Source: Megaustenia siamemsis | Taxonomy: Eukaryota > Mollusca > Gastropoda > Stylommatophora > Ariophantidae | Reading direction: 5' to 3' | Length of the DNA: 64,000 nucleotides | NCBI GenBank assembly: GCA_032433765.1 | Contig: JAVIAB010000073.1 | Coordinates: forward strand, 66,272,205 to 66,336,204 | Shown: positions 32,801 to 48,959 of the stretch, piece after piece | Position numbering within the stretch: position 1 is the stretch's first letter | Layout of the letters: every line of letters starts with the position of its first letter | The notes under the pieces: model-generated | What the model saw: the letters and a program-made list of their open reading frames with translations, nothing else | The model's database searches: none | Told to the model about the DNA's origin: nothing | Made by a program: the position numbers and the translations under genes

Positions 32801-35800
32801 TGTATCACAGTCAAACAACGATCTTCTTGTATCACAGTCAAACATGATCTTCTTGTATCACAGTCAAACAACATCTTCTTGTATCACAGTCAAACAACGA
32901 TCTTCTTGTATCACAGTCAAACAACGATCTTCTTGTATCACAGTCAAACAACGATCTTCTTGTATCACAGTCAAACAACGATCTTCTTGTATCACAGTCA
33001 AACAACGATCTTCTTGTATCACAGTCAAAAAAACGATCTTCTTGTATCACAGTCAAACAATGATCTTCTTGTATCACAGTCAAACAACGATCTTCTTGTA
33101 TCACAGTCAAACAACGATCTTCTTGTCTCACAGTCAAACAACGATCTTCTTTTATCACAGTCAAACAACGATCTTCTTTTATCACAGTCAACAAACGATC
33201 TTCTTGTATCACAGTCAAACAACGATCTTCTTGTATCACAGTCAAACACGATCTTCTTGTATCACAGTCAAACAACGATCTTCTTGTATCACAGTCAAAC
33301 AACGATCTTCTTGTATCACAGTCAAACAACGATCTTCTTGTATCACAGTCAAACAACGATCTTCTTGTATCACAAACAACGATCTTCTTGTATCACAGTC
33401 AAACAACGATCTTCTTGTATCACAGTCAAACAACGATCTTCTTGTATCACAGTCAAACAACGATCTTCTTGTATCACAGTCAAACAACGATCTTCTTTAT
33501 CACAGTCAAACAACGATCTTCTTGTATCACAGTCAAACAACGATCTTCTTGTCTCACATCAAACAACGATCTTCTTGTATCACAGTCAAACATCGATCTT
33601 CTTGTATCACAGTCAAACATCGATCTTCTTGTATCACAGTCAAACAACGATCTTCTTGTATCACAGTCAAACAACGATCTTCTTGTATCACAGTCAAACA
33701 ACGATCTTCTTGTATCACAGTCAAACAACGATCTTCTTGTATCACAGTCAAACAACGATCTTCTTGTATCACAGTCAAACAACGATCTTCTTGTATCACA
33801 GTCAAACAACGATCTTCTTGTATCACAGTCAAACAACGATCTTCTTGTATCACAGTCAAACAACGATCTTCTTTTATCACAGTCAAACAACGATCTTCTT
33901 GTATCACAGTCAAACAACGATCTTCTTGTATCACAGTCAAACAACGATCTTCTTGTATCACAGTCAAACAACGATCTTCTTGTATCACAGTCAAACAACG
34001 ATCTTCTTGTATCACAGTCAAACAACGATCTTCTTGTATCACAGTCAAACAACGATCTTCTTGTATCACAGTCAAACAACGATCTTCTTGTATCACAGTC
34101 AAACAACGATCTTCTTGTATCACAGTCAAACAACGATCTTCTTGTATCACAGTCAAACAACGATCTTCTTGTATCACAGTCAAACAACGATCTTCTTGTA
34201 TCACAGTCAAACAACGATCTTCTTGTATCACAGTCAAACAACGATCTTCTTGTATCACAGTCAAACAACGATCTTCTTGTATCACAGTCAAACAACGATC
34301 TTCTTGTATCACAGTCAAACAACGATCTTCTTGTATCACAGTCAAACAACGATCTTCTTGTATCACAGTCAAACAACGATCTTCTTGTATCACAGTCAAC
34401 AACGATCTTCTTGTATCACAGTCAAACAACGATCTTCTTGTATCACAGTCAAACACGATCTTCTTGTATCACAGTCAAACATCGATCTTCTTGTATCACA
34501 GTCAAACAATGATCTTCTTGTATCACAGTCAAACAACGATCTTCTTGTATCACAGTCAAACAACGATCTTCTTGTATCACAGTCAAACAACGATCTTCTT
34601 GTATCACAGTCAACAACGATCTTCTTGTATCACAGTCAAACAATGATCTTCTTGTATCACAGTCAAACAACAATCTTCTTGTATCACAGTCAAACAAATC
34701 TTCTTGTATCACAGTCAAACAACGATCTTCTTGTATCACAGTCAAACAACGATCTTCTTGTATCACAGTCAAACAATGATCTTCTTGTATCACAGTCAAA
34801 CACGATCTTCTTGTATCACAGTCAAACAACGATCTTCTTGTATCACAGTCAACAACGATCTTTTGTATCACAGTCAAACAACGATCTTCTTGTATCACAG
34901 TCAAACAACGATCTTCTTGTATCACAGTCAAACAACGATCTTCTTGTATCACAGTCAAACAACGATCTTCTTGTATCACAGTCAAACAACGATCTTCTTG
35001 TATCACAGTCAAACAACGATCTTCTTGTATCACAGTCAAACAACGATCTTCTTGTATCACAGTCAAACAACGATCTTCTTGTATCACAGTCAAACAACGA
35101 TCTTCTTGTATCACAGTCAAACAACGATCTTCTTGTATCACAGTCAAACAACGATCTTCTTGTATCACAGTCAAACAACGATCTTCTTGTATCACAGTCA
35201 AACAATCGATCTTCTTTTATCACAGTCAAACATCGATCTTCTTGTATCACAGTCAAACAACGATCTTCTTGTATCACAGTCAAACAACGATCTTCTTGTA
35301 TCACAGTCAAACAACGATCTTCTTGTATCACAGTCAAACAACAATCTTCTTGTATCACAGTCAAACAACGATCTTCTTGTATCACAGTCAAACAACGATC
35401 TTCTTGTATCACAGTCAAACAATGATCTTCTTGTATCACAGTCAAACAACGATCTTCTTGTATCACAGTCAAACAATGATCTTCTTGTATCACAGTCAAA
35501 CAACGATCTTCTTGTATCACAGTCAAACAATGATCTTCTTGTATCACAGTCAAACAATGATCTTCTTGTATCACAGTCAAACAACGATCTTCTTGTATCA
35601 CAGTCAAACAACGATCTTCTTGTATCACAGTCAAACAACGATCTTCTTTTATCACAGTCAAACAACGATCTTCTTGTATCACAGTCACAATCGATCTTCT
35701 TGTATCACAGTCAAACAATGATCTTCTTGTATCACAGTCAAACAACGATCTTCTTGTATCACAGTCAAACAACGATCTTCTTGTATCACAGTCAAACAAC

Positions 35801-38800
35801 GATCTTCTTGTATCACAGTCAAACAACGATCTTCTTGTATCACAGTCAAACAACGATCTTCTTGTATCACAGTCAAACAATGATCTTCTTGTATCACAGT
35901 CAAACATCGATCTTCTTGTATCACAGTCAAACAACGATCTTCTTTATCACAGTCAAACAACGATCTTCTTGTATCACAGTCAAACAACGATCTTCTTGTA
36001 TCACAGTCAAACAACGATCTTCTTGTATCACAGTCAAAACGATCTTCTTGTATCACAGTCAAACAACGATCTTCTTGTATCACAGTCAAACAATGATCTT
36101 CTTGTATCACAGTCAAACAATGATCTTCTTGTATCACAGTCAAACATCGATCTTCTTGTATCACAGTCAAACAACGATCTTCTTGTATCACAGTCAAACA
36201 ACGATCTTCTTGTATCACAGTCAAACAACGATCTTCTTTTATCACAGTCAAACAACGATCTTCTTGTATCACAGTCAAACAACGATCTTCTTGTATCACA
36301 GTCAAACAACGATCTTCTTGTATCACAGTCAAACATCGATCTTCTTGTATCACAGTCAAACATCGATCTTCTTGTATCACAGTCAAACAACGATCTTCTT
36401 TTATCACAGTCAAACAACGATCTTCTTGTATCACAGTCAAACAACGATCTTCTTGTATCACAGTCAAACAACGATCTTCTTGTATCACAGTCAAACAACG
36501 ATCTTCTTGTATCACAGTCAAACAACGATCTTCTTGTATCACAGTCAAACAACAATCTTCTTGTATACAGTCAAACAACGATCTTCTTGTATCACAGTCA
36601 AACAACGATCTTCTTGTATCACAGTCAAACAATGATCTTCTTGTATCACAGTCAAACAACGATCTTCTTTATCACAGTCAAACAATGATCTTCTTGTATC
36701 ACAGTCAAACAATGATCTTGTATCACAGTCAAACAATGATCTTCTTGTATCACAGTCAAACAACGATCTTCTTGTATCACAGTCAAACAACGATCTTCTT
36801 GTATCACAGTCAAACAATGATCTTCTTGTATCACAGTCAAACAACGATCTTCTTGTATCACAGTCAAACAACGATCTTCTTGTATCACAGTCAAACAACG
36901 ATCTTCTTGTATCACAGTCAAACAACGATCTTCTTGTATCACAGTCAAACAACGATCTTCTTGTATCACAGTCAAACAACGATCTTCTTGTATCACAGTC
37001 AAACAACGATCTTCTTGTATCACAGTCAAACAACGATCTTCTTGTATCACAGTCAAACAACGATCTTCTTGTATCACAGTCAAACAACGATCTTCTTTTA
37101 TCACAGTCAAACAACGATCTTCTTTTATCACAGTCAAACAACGATCTTCTTTTATCACAGTCAAAAACGATCTTCTTGTATCACAGTCAAACAACGATCT
37201 TCTTGTATCACAGTCAAACAACGATCTTCTTGTATCACAGTCAAACAACGATCTTCTTGTATCACAGTCAAACAACGATCTTCTTTTAAACAGTCAAAAC
37301 TTTTGTATCACAGTCAAACAACGATCTTCTTGTATCACAGTCAAACAACGATCTTCTTGTATCACAGTCAAACAACGATCTTCTTGTATCACAGTCAAAC
37401 AACGATCTTCTTGTATCACAGTCAAACATCGATCTTCTTTATCTCACAGTCAAACAACGATCTTCTTGTATCACAGTCAAACAACGATCTTCTTGTATCA
37501 CAGTCAAACAATGATCTTCTTGTATCACAGTCAAACAACGATCTTCTTGTATCACAGTCAAACAACGATCTTCTTGTATCACAGTCAAACAACGATCTTC
37601 TTGTATCACAGTCAAACAACGATCTTCTTGTATCACAGTCAAACAACGATCTTCTTGTATCACAGTCAAACAACGATCTTCTTGTATCACAGACAAACAA
37701 TGATCTTCTTGTATCACAGTCAAACAACGATCTTCTTGTATCACAGTCAAAAAACGATCTTCTTGTATCACAGTCAAACATGATCTTCTTGTATCACAGT
37801 CAAACAACGATCTTCTTGTATCACAGTCAAACAACGATCTTCTTGTATCACAGTCAAACAACGATCTTCTTTTATCACAGTCAAACAACGATCTTCTTTT
37901 ATCACAGTCAAACAACGATCTTCTTGTATCACAGTCAAACAACGATCTTCTTTTATCACAGTCAAACATCGATCTTCTTTATCACAGTCGAACATCGATC
38001 TTCTTTTATCACAGTCATACAACGATCTTCTTGTATCACAGTCAAACAACGATCTTCTTGTATCACAGTCAAACAACGATCTTCTTGTATCACAGTCAAA
38101 CAACGATCTTCTTTTATCACAGTCAAACATCGATCTTCTTGTATCACAGTCAAACATCGATCTTCTTTTATCACAGTCAAACAACGATCTTCTTGTATCA
38201 CAGTCAAACAACGATCTTCTTGTATCACAGTTAAACAACGATCTTCTTGTATCACAGTCAAACAACGATCTTCTTTATCACAGTCAAACATCGATTTCTT
38301 TTCTCACAGTCAAACAACGATCTTCTTTTCTCACAGTCAAACAACGATCTTCTTGTATCACAGTCAAACAATGATCTTCTTGTATCACAGTCAAACAACG
38401 ATCTTCTTGTATCACAGTCAAACAACGATCTTCTTGTATCACAGTCAAACAATGATCTTCTTGTATCACAGTCAAACAACGATCTTCTTGTATCACAGTC
38501 AAACAATGATCTTCTTGTATCACAGTCAAACAATGATCTTCTTGTATCACAGTCAAACATCGATCTTCTTGTATCACAGTCAAACAACGATCTTCTTTTC
38601 TCACAGTCAAACAACGATCTTCTTTTATCACAGTCAAACAACGATCTTCTTTTATCACAGTCAAACAACGATCTTCTTGTATCACAGTCAAACAACGATC
38701 TTCTTTTATCACAGTCAAAACATCGATCTTCTTTCTCACAGTTAAACAGCGATCTTCTTGTATCACAGTCAAACATCGATCTTCTTTTATCACAGTCAAA

Positions 38801-41800
38801 CACGATCTTCTTGTATCACAGTCAAACATCGATCTTCTTTATCACAGTCAAACAACGATCTTCTTGTATCACAGTCAAACATCGATCTTCTTTTATCACA
38901 GTCAAACAACGATCTTCTTGTATCACAGTCAAACAACGATCTTCTTGTATCACAGTCAAACAACGATCTTCTTGTATCACAGTCAAACAACGATCTTCTT
39001 GTATCACAGTCAAACAACGATCTTCTTGTATCACAGTCAAACAACAATCTTCTTGTATCACAGTCAAACAACGATCTTCTTGTATCACAGTCAAACAACG
39101 ATCTTCTTTTATCACAGTCAAACAACAATCTTCTTGTATCACAGTCAAACAACGATCTTCTTGTATCACAGTCAAACAACGATCTTCTTGTATCACAGTC
39201 AAACATCGATCTTCTTGTATCACAGTCAAACAAGATCTTCTTGTATCACAGTCAAACAACGATCTTCTTGTATCACAGTCAAACAACGATCTTCTTGTAT
39301 CACAGTCAAACAATGATCTTCTTTTATCACAGTCAAACAACGATCTTCTTGTATCACAGTCAAACAATGATCTTCTTGTATCACAGTCAAACAACAATCT
39401 TCTTGTATCACAGTCAAACAACGATCTTCTTGTATCACAGTCAAACAACGATCTTCTTGTATCACAGTCAAACAACGATCTTCTTGTATCACAGTCAAAC
39501 AATGATCTTCTTGTATCACAGTCAAACAACGATCTTCTTGTATCACAGTCAAACAACGATCTTCTTGTATCACAGTAAACAACGATCTTCTTGTATCACA
39601 GTCAAACAATGATCTTCTTGTATCACAGTCAAACAATGATCTTCTTGTATCACAGTCAAACAACGATCTTCTTGTATCACAGTCAAACAACGATCTTCTT
39701 GTATCACAGTCAAACAACGATCTTCTTTTCTCACAGTCAAACAACGATCTTCTTTTATCACAGTCAAACAACGATCTTCTTGTATCACAGTCAAACAACG
39801 ATCTTCTTGTATCACAGTCAAACAACGATCTTCTTGTATCACAGTCAAACAACGATCTTCTTGTATCACAGTCAAACATCGATCTTCTTTATCACAGTCA
39901 AACAACGATCTTCTTGTATCACAGTCAAACATCGATCTTCTTTTATCACAGTCAAACATCGATCTTCTTGTATCACAGTCAAACAACGATCTTCTTTTAT
40001 CACAGTCAAACAACGATCTTCTTGTATCACAGTCAAACAACGATCTTCTTGTATCACAGTCAAACAACGATCTTCTTGTATCACAGTCAAACAACGATCT
40101 TCTTGTATCACAGTCAAACAACGATCTTCTTGTATCACAGTCAAACAATGATCTTCTTGTATCACAGTCAAACAACGATCTTCTTGTATCACAGTCAAAC
40201 AACGATCTTCTTGTATCACAGTCAAACAATGATCTTCTTGTATCACAGTCAAACAATGATCTTCTTGTATCACAGTCAAACAACGATCTTCTTGTATCAC
40301 AGTCAAACAACGATCTTCTTTTATCACAGTCAAACATCGATCTTCTTTTTATCACAGTCAAACATCGATCTTCTTTTATCACAGTCAAACATCGATCTTC
40401 TTTTATCACAGTCAAACATCGATCTTCTTGTATCACAGTCAAACAATGATCTTCTTGTATCACAGTCAAACAACGATCTTCTTGTATCACAGTCAAACAA
40501 CGATCTTCTTGTATCACAGTCAAACAATGATCTTCTTGTATCACAGTCAAACAACGATCTTCTTGTATCACAGTCAAACAATGATCTTCTTGTATCACAG
40601 TCAAACAATGATCTTCTTGTATCACAGTCAAACATCGATCTTCTTGTATCACAGTCAAACAACGATCTTCTTTATCACAGTCAAACAACGATCTTCTTTT
40701 ATCACAGTCAAACAACGATCTTCTTTTATCACAGTCAAACAACGATCTTCTTGTATCACAGTCAAAAAACGATCTTCTTGTATCACAGTCAAACAACGAT
40801 CTTTTGTATCACAGTCAAACAATGATCTTCTTGTATCACAGTCAAACATCGATCTTCTTGTATCACAGTCAAACATCGATCTTCTTGTATCACAGTCAAA
40901 CAACGATCTTCTTTTATCACAGTCAAACAACGATCTTCTTTTATCACAGTCAAACAACGATCTTCTTGTATCACAGTCAAACAACGATCTTCTTGTATCA
41001 CAGTCAAACAACGATCTTCTTGTATCACAGTCAAACAACGATCTTCTTGTATCACAGTCAAACATCGATCTTCTTGTATCACAGTCAAACATCGATCTTC
41101 TTTTATCACAGTCAAACAACGATCTTCTTTTATCACAGTCAAACAACGATCTTCTTTTATCACAGTCAAACATCGATCTTCTTGTATCACAGTCAAACAT
41201 CGATCTTCTTTTATCACAGTCAAACAACGATCTTCTTGTATCACAGTCAAACAACGATCTTCTTGTATCACAGTCAAACAACGATCTTCTTGTATCACAG
41301 TCAAACAACGATCTTCTTGTATCACAGTCAAACAATGATCTTCTTGTATCACAGTCAAACAACGATCTTCTTGTATCACAGTCAAACAATGATCTTCTTG
41401 TATCACAGTCAAACAACGATCTTCTTGTATCACAGTCAAACAACGATCTTCTTGTATCACAGTCAAACAATGATCTTCTTGTATCACAGTCAAACAACGA
41501 TCTTCTTGTATCACAGTCAAACAATGATCTTCTTGTATCACAGTCAAACAACAATCTTCTTGTATCACAGTCAAACAACGATCTTCTTGTATCACAGTCA
41601 AACAACGATCTTCTTGTATCACAGTCAAACAATGATCTTCTTGTATCACAGTCAAACAACGATCTTCTTGTATCACAGTCAAAAAACGATCTTCTTGTAT
41701 CACAGTCAAACAACGATCTTTTTGTATCACAGTCAAACAATGATCTTCTTGTATCACAGTCAAACATCGATCTTCTTGTATCACAGTCAAACAACGATCT

Positions 41801-44800
41801 TCTTTTATCACAGTCAAACAACGATCTTCTTTTCTCACAGTCAAACAACGATCTTCTTGTATCACAGTCAAACAACGATCTTCTTGTATCACAGTCAAAC
41901 AACGATCTTCTTTATCACAGTCAAACAACGATCTTCTTGTATCACAGTCAAACAACGATCTTCTTGTATCACAGTCAAACATCGATCTTTTCTCACAGTC
42001 AAACACGATCTTCTTTTATCACAGTTAAACAACGATCTTCTTTATCACAGTCAAACAACGATCTTCTTTTATCACAGTCAAACAACGATCTTCTTGTATC
42101 ACAGTCAAACATCGATCTTCTTGTATCACAGTCAAACATCGATCTTCTTTTATCACAGTCAAACATCGATCTTCTTTTATCACAGTCAAACAACGATCTT
42201 CTTGTATCACAGTCAAACAACGATCTTCTTGTATCACAGTCAAACATCGATCTTCTTGTATCACAGTCAAACATCGATCTTCTTGTATCACAGTCAAACA
42301 TCGATCTTCTTGTATCACAGTCAAACATCGATCTTCTTTTATCACAGTCAAACAACGATCTTCTTGTATCACAGTCAAACAATGATCTTCTTGTATCACA
42401 GTCAAACAATGATCTTCTTGTATCACAGTCAAACAACGATCTTCTTGTATCACAGTCAAACAATGATCTTCTTGTATCACAGTCAAACAACAATCTTCTT
42501 GTATCACAGTCAAACAACGATCTTCTTGTATCACAGTCAAACAACGATCTTCTTGTATCACAGTCAAACATCGATCTTCTTGTATCACAGTCAAACAATG
42601 ATCTTCTTGTATCACAGTCAAACAACGATCTTCTTGTATCACAGTCAAAAAACGATCTTCTTGTATCACAGTCAAACAACGATCTTTTTGTATCACAGTC
42701 AAACAACGATCTTCTTTTATCACAGTCAAACAACGATCTTCTTTTATCACAGTCAAACAACGATCTTCTTGTATCACAGTCAAACAACGATCTTCTTTAT
42801 CACAGTCAAACATCGATCTTCTTTTATCACAGTAAACAGCGATCTTCTTTTATCACAGTCAAACATCGATCTTCTTTTATCACAGTCAAACATCGATCTT
42901 CTTGTATCACAGTCAAACATCGATCTTCTTTTCTCACAGTCAAACATCGATCTTCTTGTATCACAGTCAAACATCGATCTTCTTTTCTCACAGTCAAACA
43001 GCGATCTTCTTGTATCACAGTCAAACAACGATCTTCTTGTATCACAGTCAAACAATGATCTTCTTGTATCACAGTCAAACAACAATCTTCTTGTATCACA
43101 GTCAAACAACGATCTTCTTGTATCACAGTCAAACAACGATCTTCTTGTATCACAGTCAAACAACGATCTTCTTGTATCACAGTCAAACAATGATCTTCTT
43201 GTATCACAGTCAAACAACGATCTTCTTGTATCACAGTCAAAAAACGATCTTCTTGTATCACAGTCAAACAACGATCTTTTTGTATCACAGTCAAACAACG
43301 ATCTTCTTTCTCACAGTCAAACAACGATCTTCTTTATCACAGTCAAACAACGATCTTCTTGTATCACAGTCAAACAACGATCTTCTTTTATCACAGTCAA
43401 ACATCGATCTTCTTTTATCACAGTTAAACAGCGATCTTCTTTTCTCACAGTCAAACATCGATCTTCTTTTATCACAGTCAAACATCGATCTTCTTGTATC
43501 ACAGTCAAACATCGATCTTCTTTTCTCACAGTCAAACATCGATCTTCTTGTATCACAGTCGAACATCGATCTTCTTTTCTCACAGTTAAACAACGATCTT
43601 CTTGTATCACAGTCAAACACGATCTTCTTTTATCACAGTTAACAGCGATCTTCTTGTATCACAGTCAAACAACGATCTTCTTGTATCACAGTCAAACAAC
43701 GATCTTCTTGTATCACAGTCAAACAACAATCTTGTATCACAGTCAAACAACGATCTTCTTGTATCACAGTCAAACATCGATCTTCTTTTATCACAGTCAA
43801 ACAACAATCTTCTTGTATCACAGTCAAACATCGATCTTCTTGTATCACAGTCAAACAACGATCTTCTTGTATCACAGTCAAACATCGATCTTCTTTTATC
43901 ACAGTCAAACATCGATCTTCTTTTCTCACAGTCAAACAACGATCTTCTTTTATCACAGTTATACAGCGATCTTCTTGTATCACAGTCAAACAACGATCTT
44001 CTTTTATCACAGTCATACACGATCTTGTTGTATCACAGTCAAACATCGATCTTCTTTTCTCACAGTCAAACATCGATCTTCTTTTCTCACAGTCAAACAT
44101 CGATCTTCTTTTATCACAGTCAAACATCGATCTTCTTGTATCACAGTCAAACATCGATCTTCTTGTATCACAGTCAAACATCGATCTTCTTGTATCACAG
44201 TCAAACAACGATCTTCTTGTATCACAGTCAAACATCGATCTTCTTGTATCACAGTCAAACAACGATCTTCTTTTATCACAGTTATACAGCGATCTTCTTG
44301 TATCACAGTCAAACATCGATCTTCTTGTATCACAGTCAAACATCGATCTTCTTGTATCACAGTAAACAGCGATCTTCTTGTATCACAGTCAAACAACGAT
44401 CTTCTTTTATCACAGTCATACAGCGATCTTCTTGTATCACAGTCAAACAATGATCTTCTTGTATCACAGTCAAACAATGATCTTCTTGTATCACAGTCAA
44501 ACAATGATCTTCTTGTATCACAGTCAAACAACGATCTTCTTTTATCACAGTTATACAGCGATCTTCTTGTATCACAGTCAAACAATGATCTTCTTGTATC
44601 ACAGTCAAACAATGATCTTCTTGTATCACAGTCAAACAATGATCTTCTTGTATCACAGTCAAACAATGATCTTCTTGTATCACAGTCAAACAACGATCTT
44701 CTTGTATCACAGTCAAACAATGATCTTCTTGTATCACAGTCAAACAACAATCTTCTTGTATCACAGTCAAACAACGATCTTCTTGTATCACAGTCAAACA

Positions 44801-47800
44801 ACGATCTTCTTGTATCACAGTCAAACAACGATCTTCTTGTATCACAGTCAAACAATGATCTTCTTGTATCACAGTCAAACAACGATCTTCTTGTATCACA
44901 GTCAAAAAAACGATCTTCTTTTATCACAGTCAAACATCGATCTTCTTGTATCACAGTCAAACAACGATCTTTTCTCACAGTCAAACATCGATCTTCTTTT
45001 CTCACAGTCAAACAGCGATCTTCTTTTCTCACAGTCAAACATCGATCTTCTTTTATCACAGTCAAACATCGATCTTCTTGTATCACAGTCAAACATCGAT
45101 CTTCTTTTCTCACAGTCAAACATCGATCTTCTTTTCTCACAGTCGAACATCGATCTTCTTTTCTCACAGTTATACAGCGATCTTCTTGTATCACAGTCAA
45201 ACAACGATCTTCTTTTCTCACAGTCAAACATCGATCTTCTTGTATCACAGTCAAACATCGATCTTCTTTTCTCACAGTCAAACATCGATCTTCTTGTATC
45301 ACAGTTAAACAACGATCTTCTTGTATCACAGTCAAACAACGATCTTCTTTTATCACAGTCATACAGCGATCTTCTTGTATCACAGTCAAACATCGATCTT
45401 CTTTTATCACAGTCAAACATCGATCTTCTTTTCTCACAGTCAAACATCGATCTTCTTTTATCACAGTCAAACATCGATCTTCTTGTATCACAGTCAAACA
45501 ATGATCTTCTTGTATCACAGTCAAACAACGATCTTCTTGTATCACAGTCAAACAACGATCTTCTTGTATCACAGTCAAACAATGATCTTCTTGTATCACA
45601 GTCAAACAACGATCTTCTTGTATCACAGTCAAACAATGATCTTCTTGTATCACAGTCAAACAATGATCTTCTTGTATCACAGTCAAACAATGATCTTCTT
45701 GTATCACAGTCAAACAATGATCTTCTTGTATCACAGTCAAACAATGATCTTCTTGTATCACAGTCAAACATCGATCTTCTTGTATCACAGTCAAACAACG
45801 ATCTTCTTGTATCACAGTCAAACATCGATCTTCTTGTATCACAGTCAAACAACGATCTTCTTTTATCACAGTTATACAGCGATCTTCTTGTATCACAGTC
45901 AAACATCGATCTTCTTGTATCACAGTCAAACATCGATCTTCTTGTATCACAGTTATACAGCGATCTTCTTGTATCACAGTCAAACAACGATCTTCTTTTA
46001 TCACAGTCAAACAGCGATCTTCTTGTATCACAGTCAAACAATGATCTTCTTGTATCACAGTCAAACAATGATCTTCTTGTATCACAGTCAAACAATGATC
46101 TTCTTGTATCACAGTCAAACAACGATCTTCTTTTATCACAGTCAAACAACGATCTTCTTGTATCACAGTCAAACAATGATCTTCTTGTATCACAGTCAAA
46201 CAATGATCTTCTTGTATCACAGTCAAACAATGATCTTCTTGTATCACAGTCAAACAATGATCTTCTTGTATCACAGTCAAACAACGATCTTCTTGTATCA
46301 CAGTCAAACAATGATCTTCTTGTATCACAGTCAAACAACGATCTTCTTGTATCACAGTCAAACAACGATCTTCTTGTATCACAGTCAAACAACGATCTTC
46401 TTGTATCACAGTCAAACAACGATCTTCTTGTATCACAGTCAAACAATGATCTTCTTGTATCACAGTCAAACAACGATCTTCTTGTATCACAGTCAAAAAA
46501 CGATCTTCTTTTATCACAGTCAAACATCGATCTTCTTGTATCACAGTCAAACAACGATCTTTTCTCACAGTCAAACATCGATCTTCTTTTCTCACAGTTA
46601 AACAGCGATCTTCTTTTATCACAGTCAAACATCGATCTTCTTTTATCACAGTCAAACATCGATCTTCTTGTATCACAGTCAAACATCGATCTTCTTTTCT
46701 CACAGTCAAACATCGATCTTCTTTTCTCACAGTCGAACATCGATCTTCTTTCTCACAGTCATACAGCGATCTTCTTGTATCACAGTCAAACAACGATCTT
46801 CTTTTATCACAGTCAAACATCGATCTTCTTGTATCACAGTCAAACATCGATCTTCTTTTCTCACAGTCAAACATCGATCTTCTTGTATCACAGTCAAACA
46901 TCGATCTTCTTTTATCACAGTTAAACAACGATCTTCTTGTATCACAGTCAAACAACGATCTTCTTTTATCACAGTTAAACAGCGATCTTCTTGTATCACA
47001 GTCAAACATCGATCTTCTTTTCTCACAGTCAAACATCGATATTCTTTTCTCACAGTCAAACATCGATCTTCTTTTCTCACAGTCAAACATCGATCTTCTT
47101 GTATCACAGTCAAACAATGATCTTCTTGTATCACAGTCAAACAACGATCTTCTTGTATCACAGTCAAACAACGATCTTCTTGTATCACAGTCAAACAATG
47201 ATCTTCTTGTATCACAGTCAAACAACGATCTTCTTGTATCACAGTCAAACAATGATCTTCTTGTATCACAGTCAAACAATGATCTTCTTGTATCACAGTC
47301 AAACAATGATCTTCTTGTATCACAGTCAAACAATGATCTTCTTGTATCACAGTCAAACAACGATCTTCTTGTATCACAGTCAAACATCGATCTTCTTGTA
47401 TCACAGTCAAACAACGATCTTCTTGTATCACAGTCAAACAACGATCTTCTTGTATCACAGTCAAACAACGATCTTCTTGTATCACAGTCAAACAACGATC
47501 TTCTTGTATCACAGTCAAACAATGATCTTCTTGTATCACAGTCAAACAACGATCTTCTTGTATCACAGTCAAAAAACGATCTTCTTGTATCACAGTCAAA
47601 CAACGATCTTTTTGTATCACAGTCAAACAATGATCTTCTTGTATCACAGTCAAACATCGATCTTCTTGTATCACAGTCAAACAACGATCTTCTTTTATCA
47701 CAGTCAAACAACGATCTTCTTTTCTCACAGTCAAACAACGATCTTCTTTTATCACAGTCAAACAACGATCTTCTTGTATCACAGTCAAACAACGATCTTC

Positions 47801-48959
47801 TTTTTATCACAGTCAAACATCGATCTTCTTTTATCACAGTAAACAGCGATCTTCTTTTCTCACAGTCAAACATCGATCTTCTTTTATCACAGTCAAACAT
47901 CGATCTTCTTTTATCACAGTCAAACATCGATCTTCTTTTCTCACAGTCAAACATCGATCTTCTTGTATCACAGTCGAACATCGATCTTCTTTTCTCACAG
48001 TTATACAGCGATCTTCTTGTATCACAGTCAAACATCGATCTTCTTTTCTCACAGTATACAGCGATCTTCTTGTATCACAGTCAAACAACGATCTTCTTGT
48101 ATCACAGTCAAACAACGATCTTCTTGTATCACAGTCAAACAACGATCTTCTTGTATCACAGTCAAACAACGATCTTCTTGTATCACAGTCAAACATCGAT
48201 CTTCTTTTATCACAGTCAAACAACAATCTTCTTGTATCACAGTCAAACATCGATCTTCTTGTATCACAGTCAAACAACGATCTTCTTTTATCACAGTCAA
48301 ACAGCGATCTTCTTGTATCACAGTCAAACATCGATCTTCTTTTATCACAGTCAAACATCGATATTCTTTTCTCACAGTCAAACATCGATCTTCTTTATCA
48401 CAGTCAAACATCGATCTTCTTGTATCACAGTCAAACATCGATCTTCTTGTATCACAGTCAAACATCGATCTTCTTGTATCACAGTCAAACAACGATCTTC
48501 TTGTATCACAGTCAAACATCGATCTTCTTGTATCACAGTCAAACAACGATCTTCTTGTATCACAGTCAAACAGCGATCTTCTTGTATCACAGTCAAACAT
48601 CGATCTTCTTGTATCACAGTCAAACATCGATCTTCTTGTATCACAGTTAAACAGCGATCTTCTTGTATCACAGTCAAACAACGATCTTCTTTTATCACAG
48701 TCATACAGCGATCTTCTTGTATCACAGTCAAACAACGATCTTCTTTTATCACAGTCAAACAGCGATCTTCTTGTATCACAGTCAAACATCGATCTTCTTG
48801 TATCACAGTCAAACATCGATCTTCTTGTATCACAGTCAAACATCGATCTTCTTGTATCACAGTCAAACATCGATCTTCTTGTATCACAGTCAAACAACGA
48901 TCTTCTTGTATCACAGTCAAACATCGATCTTCTTTTATCACAGTCAAACAACGATCTTC

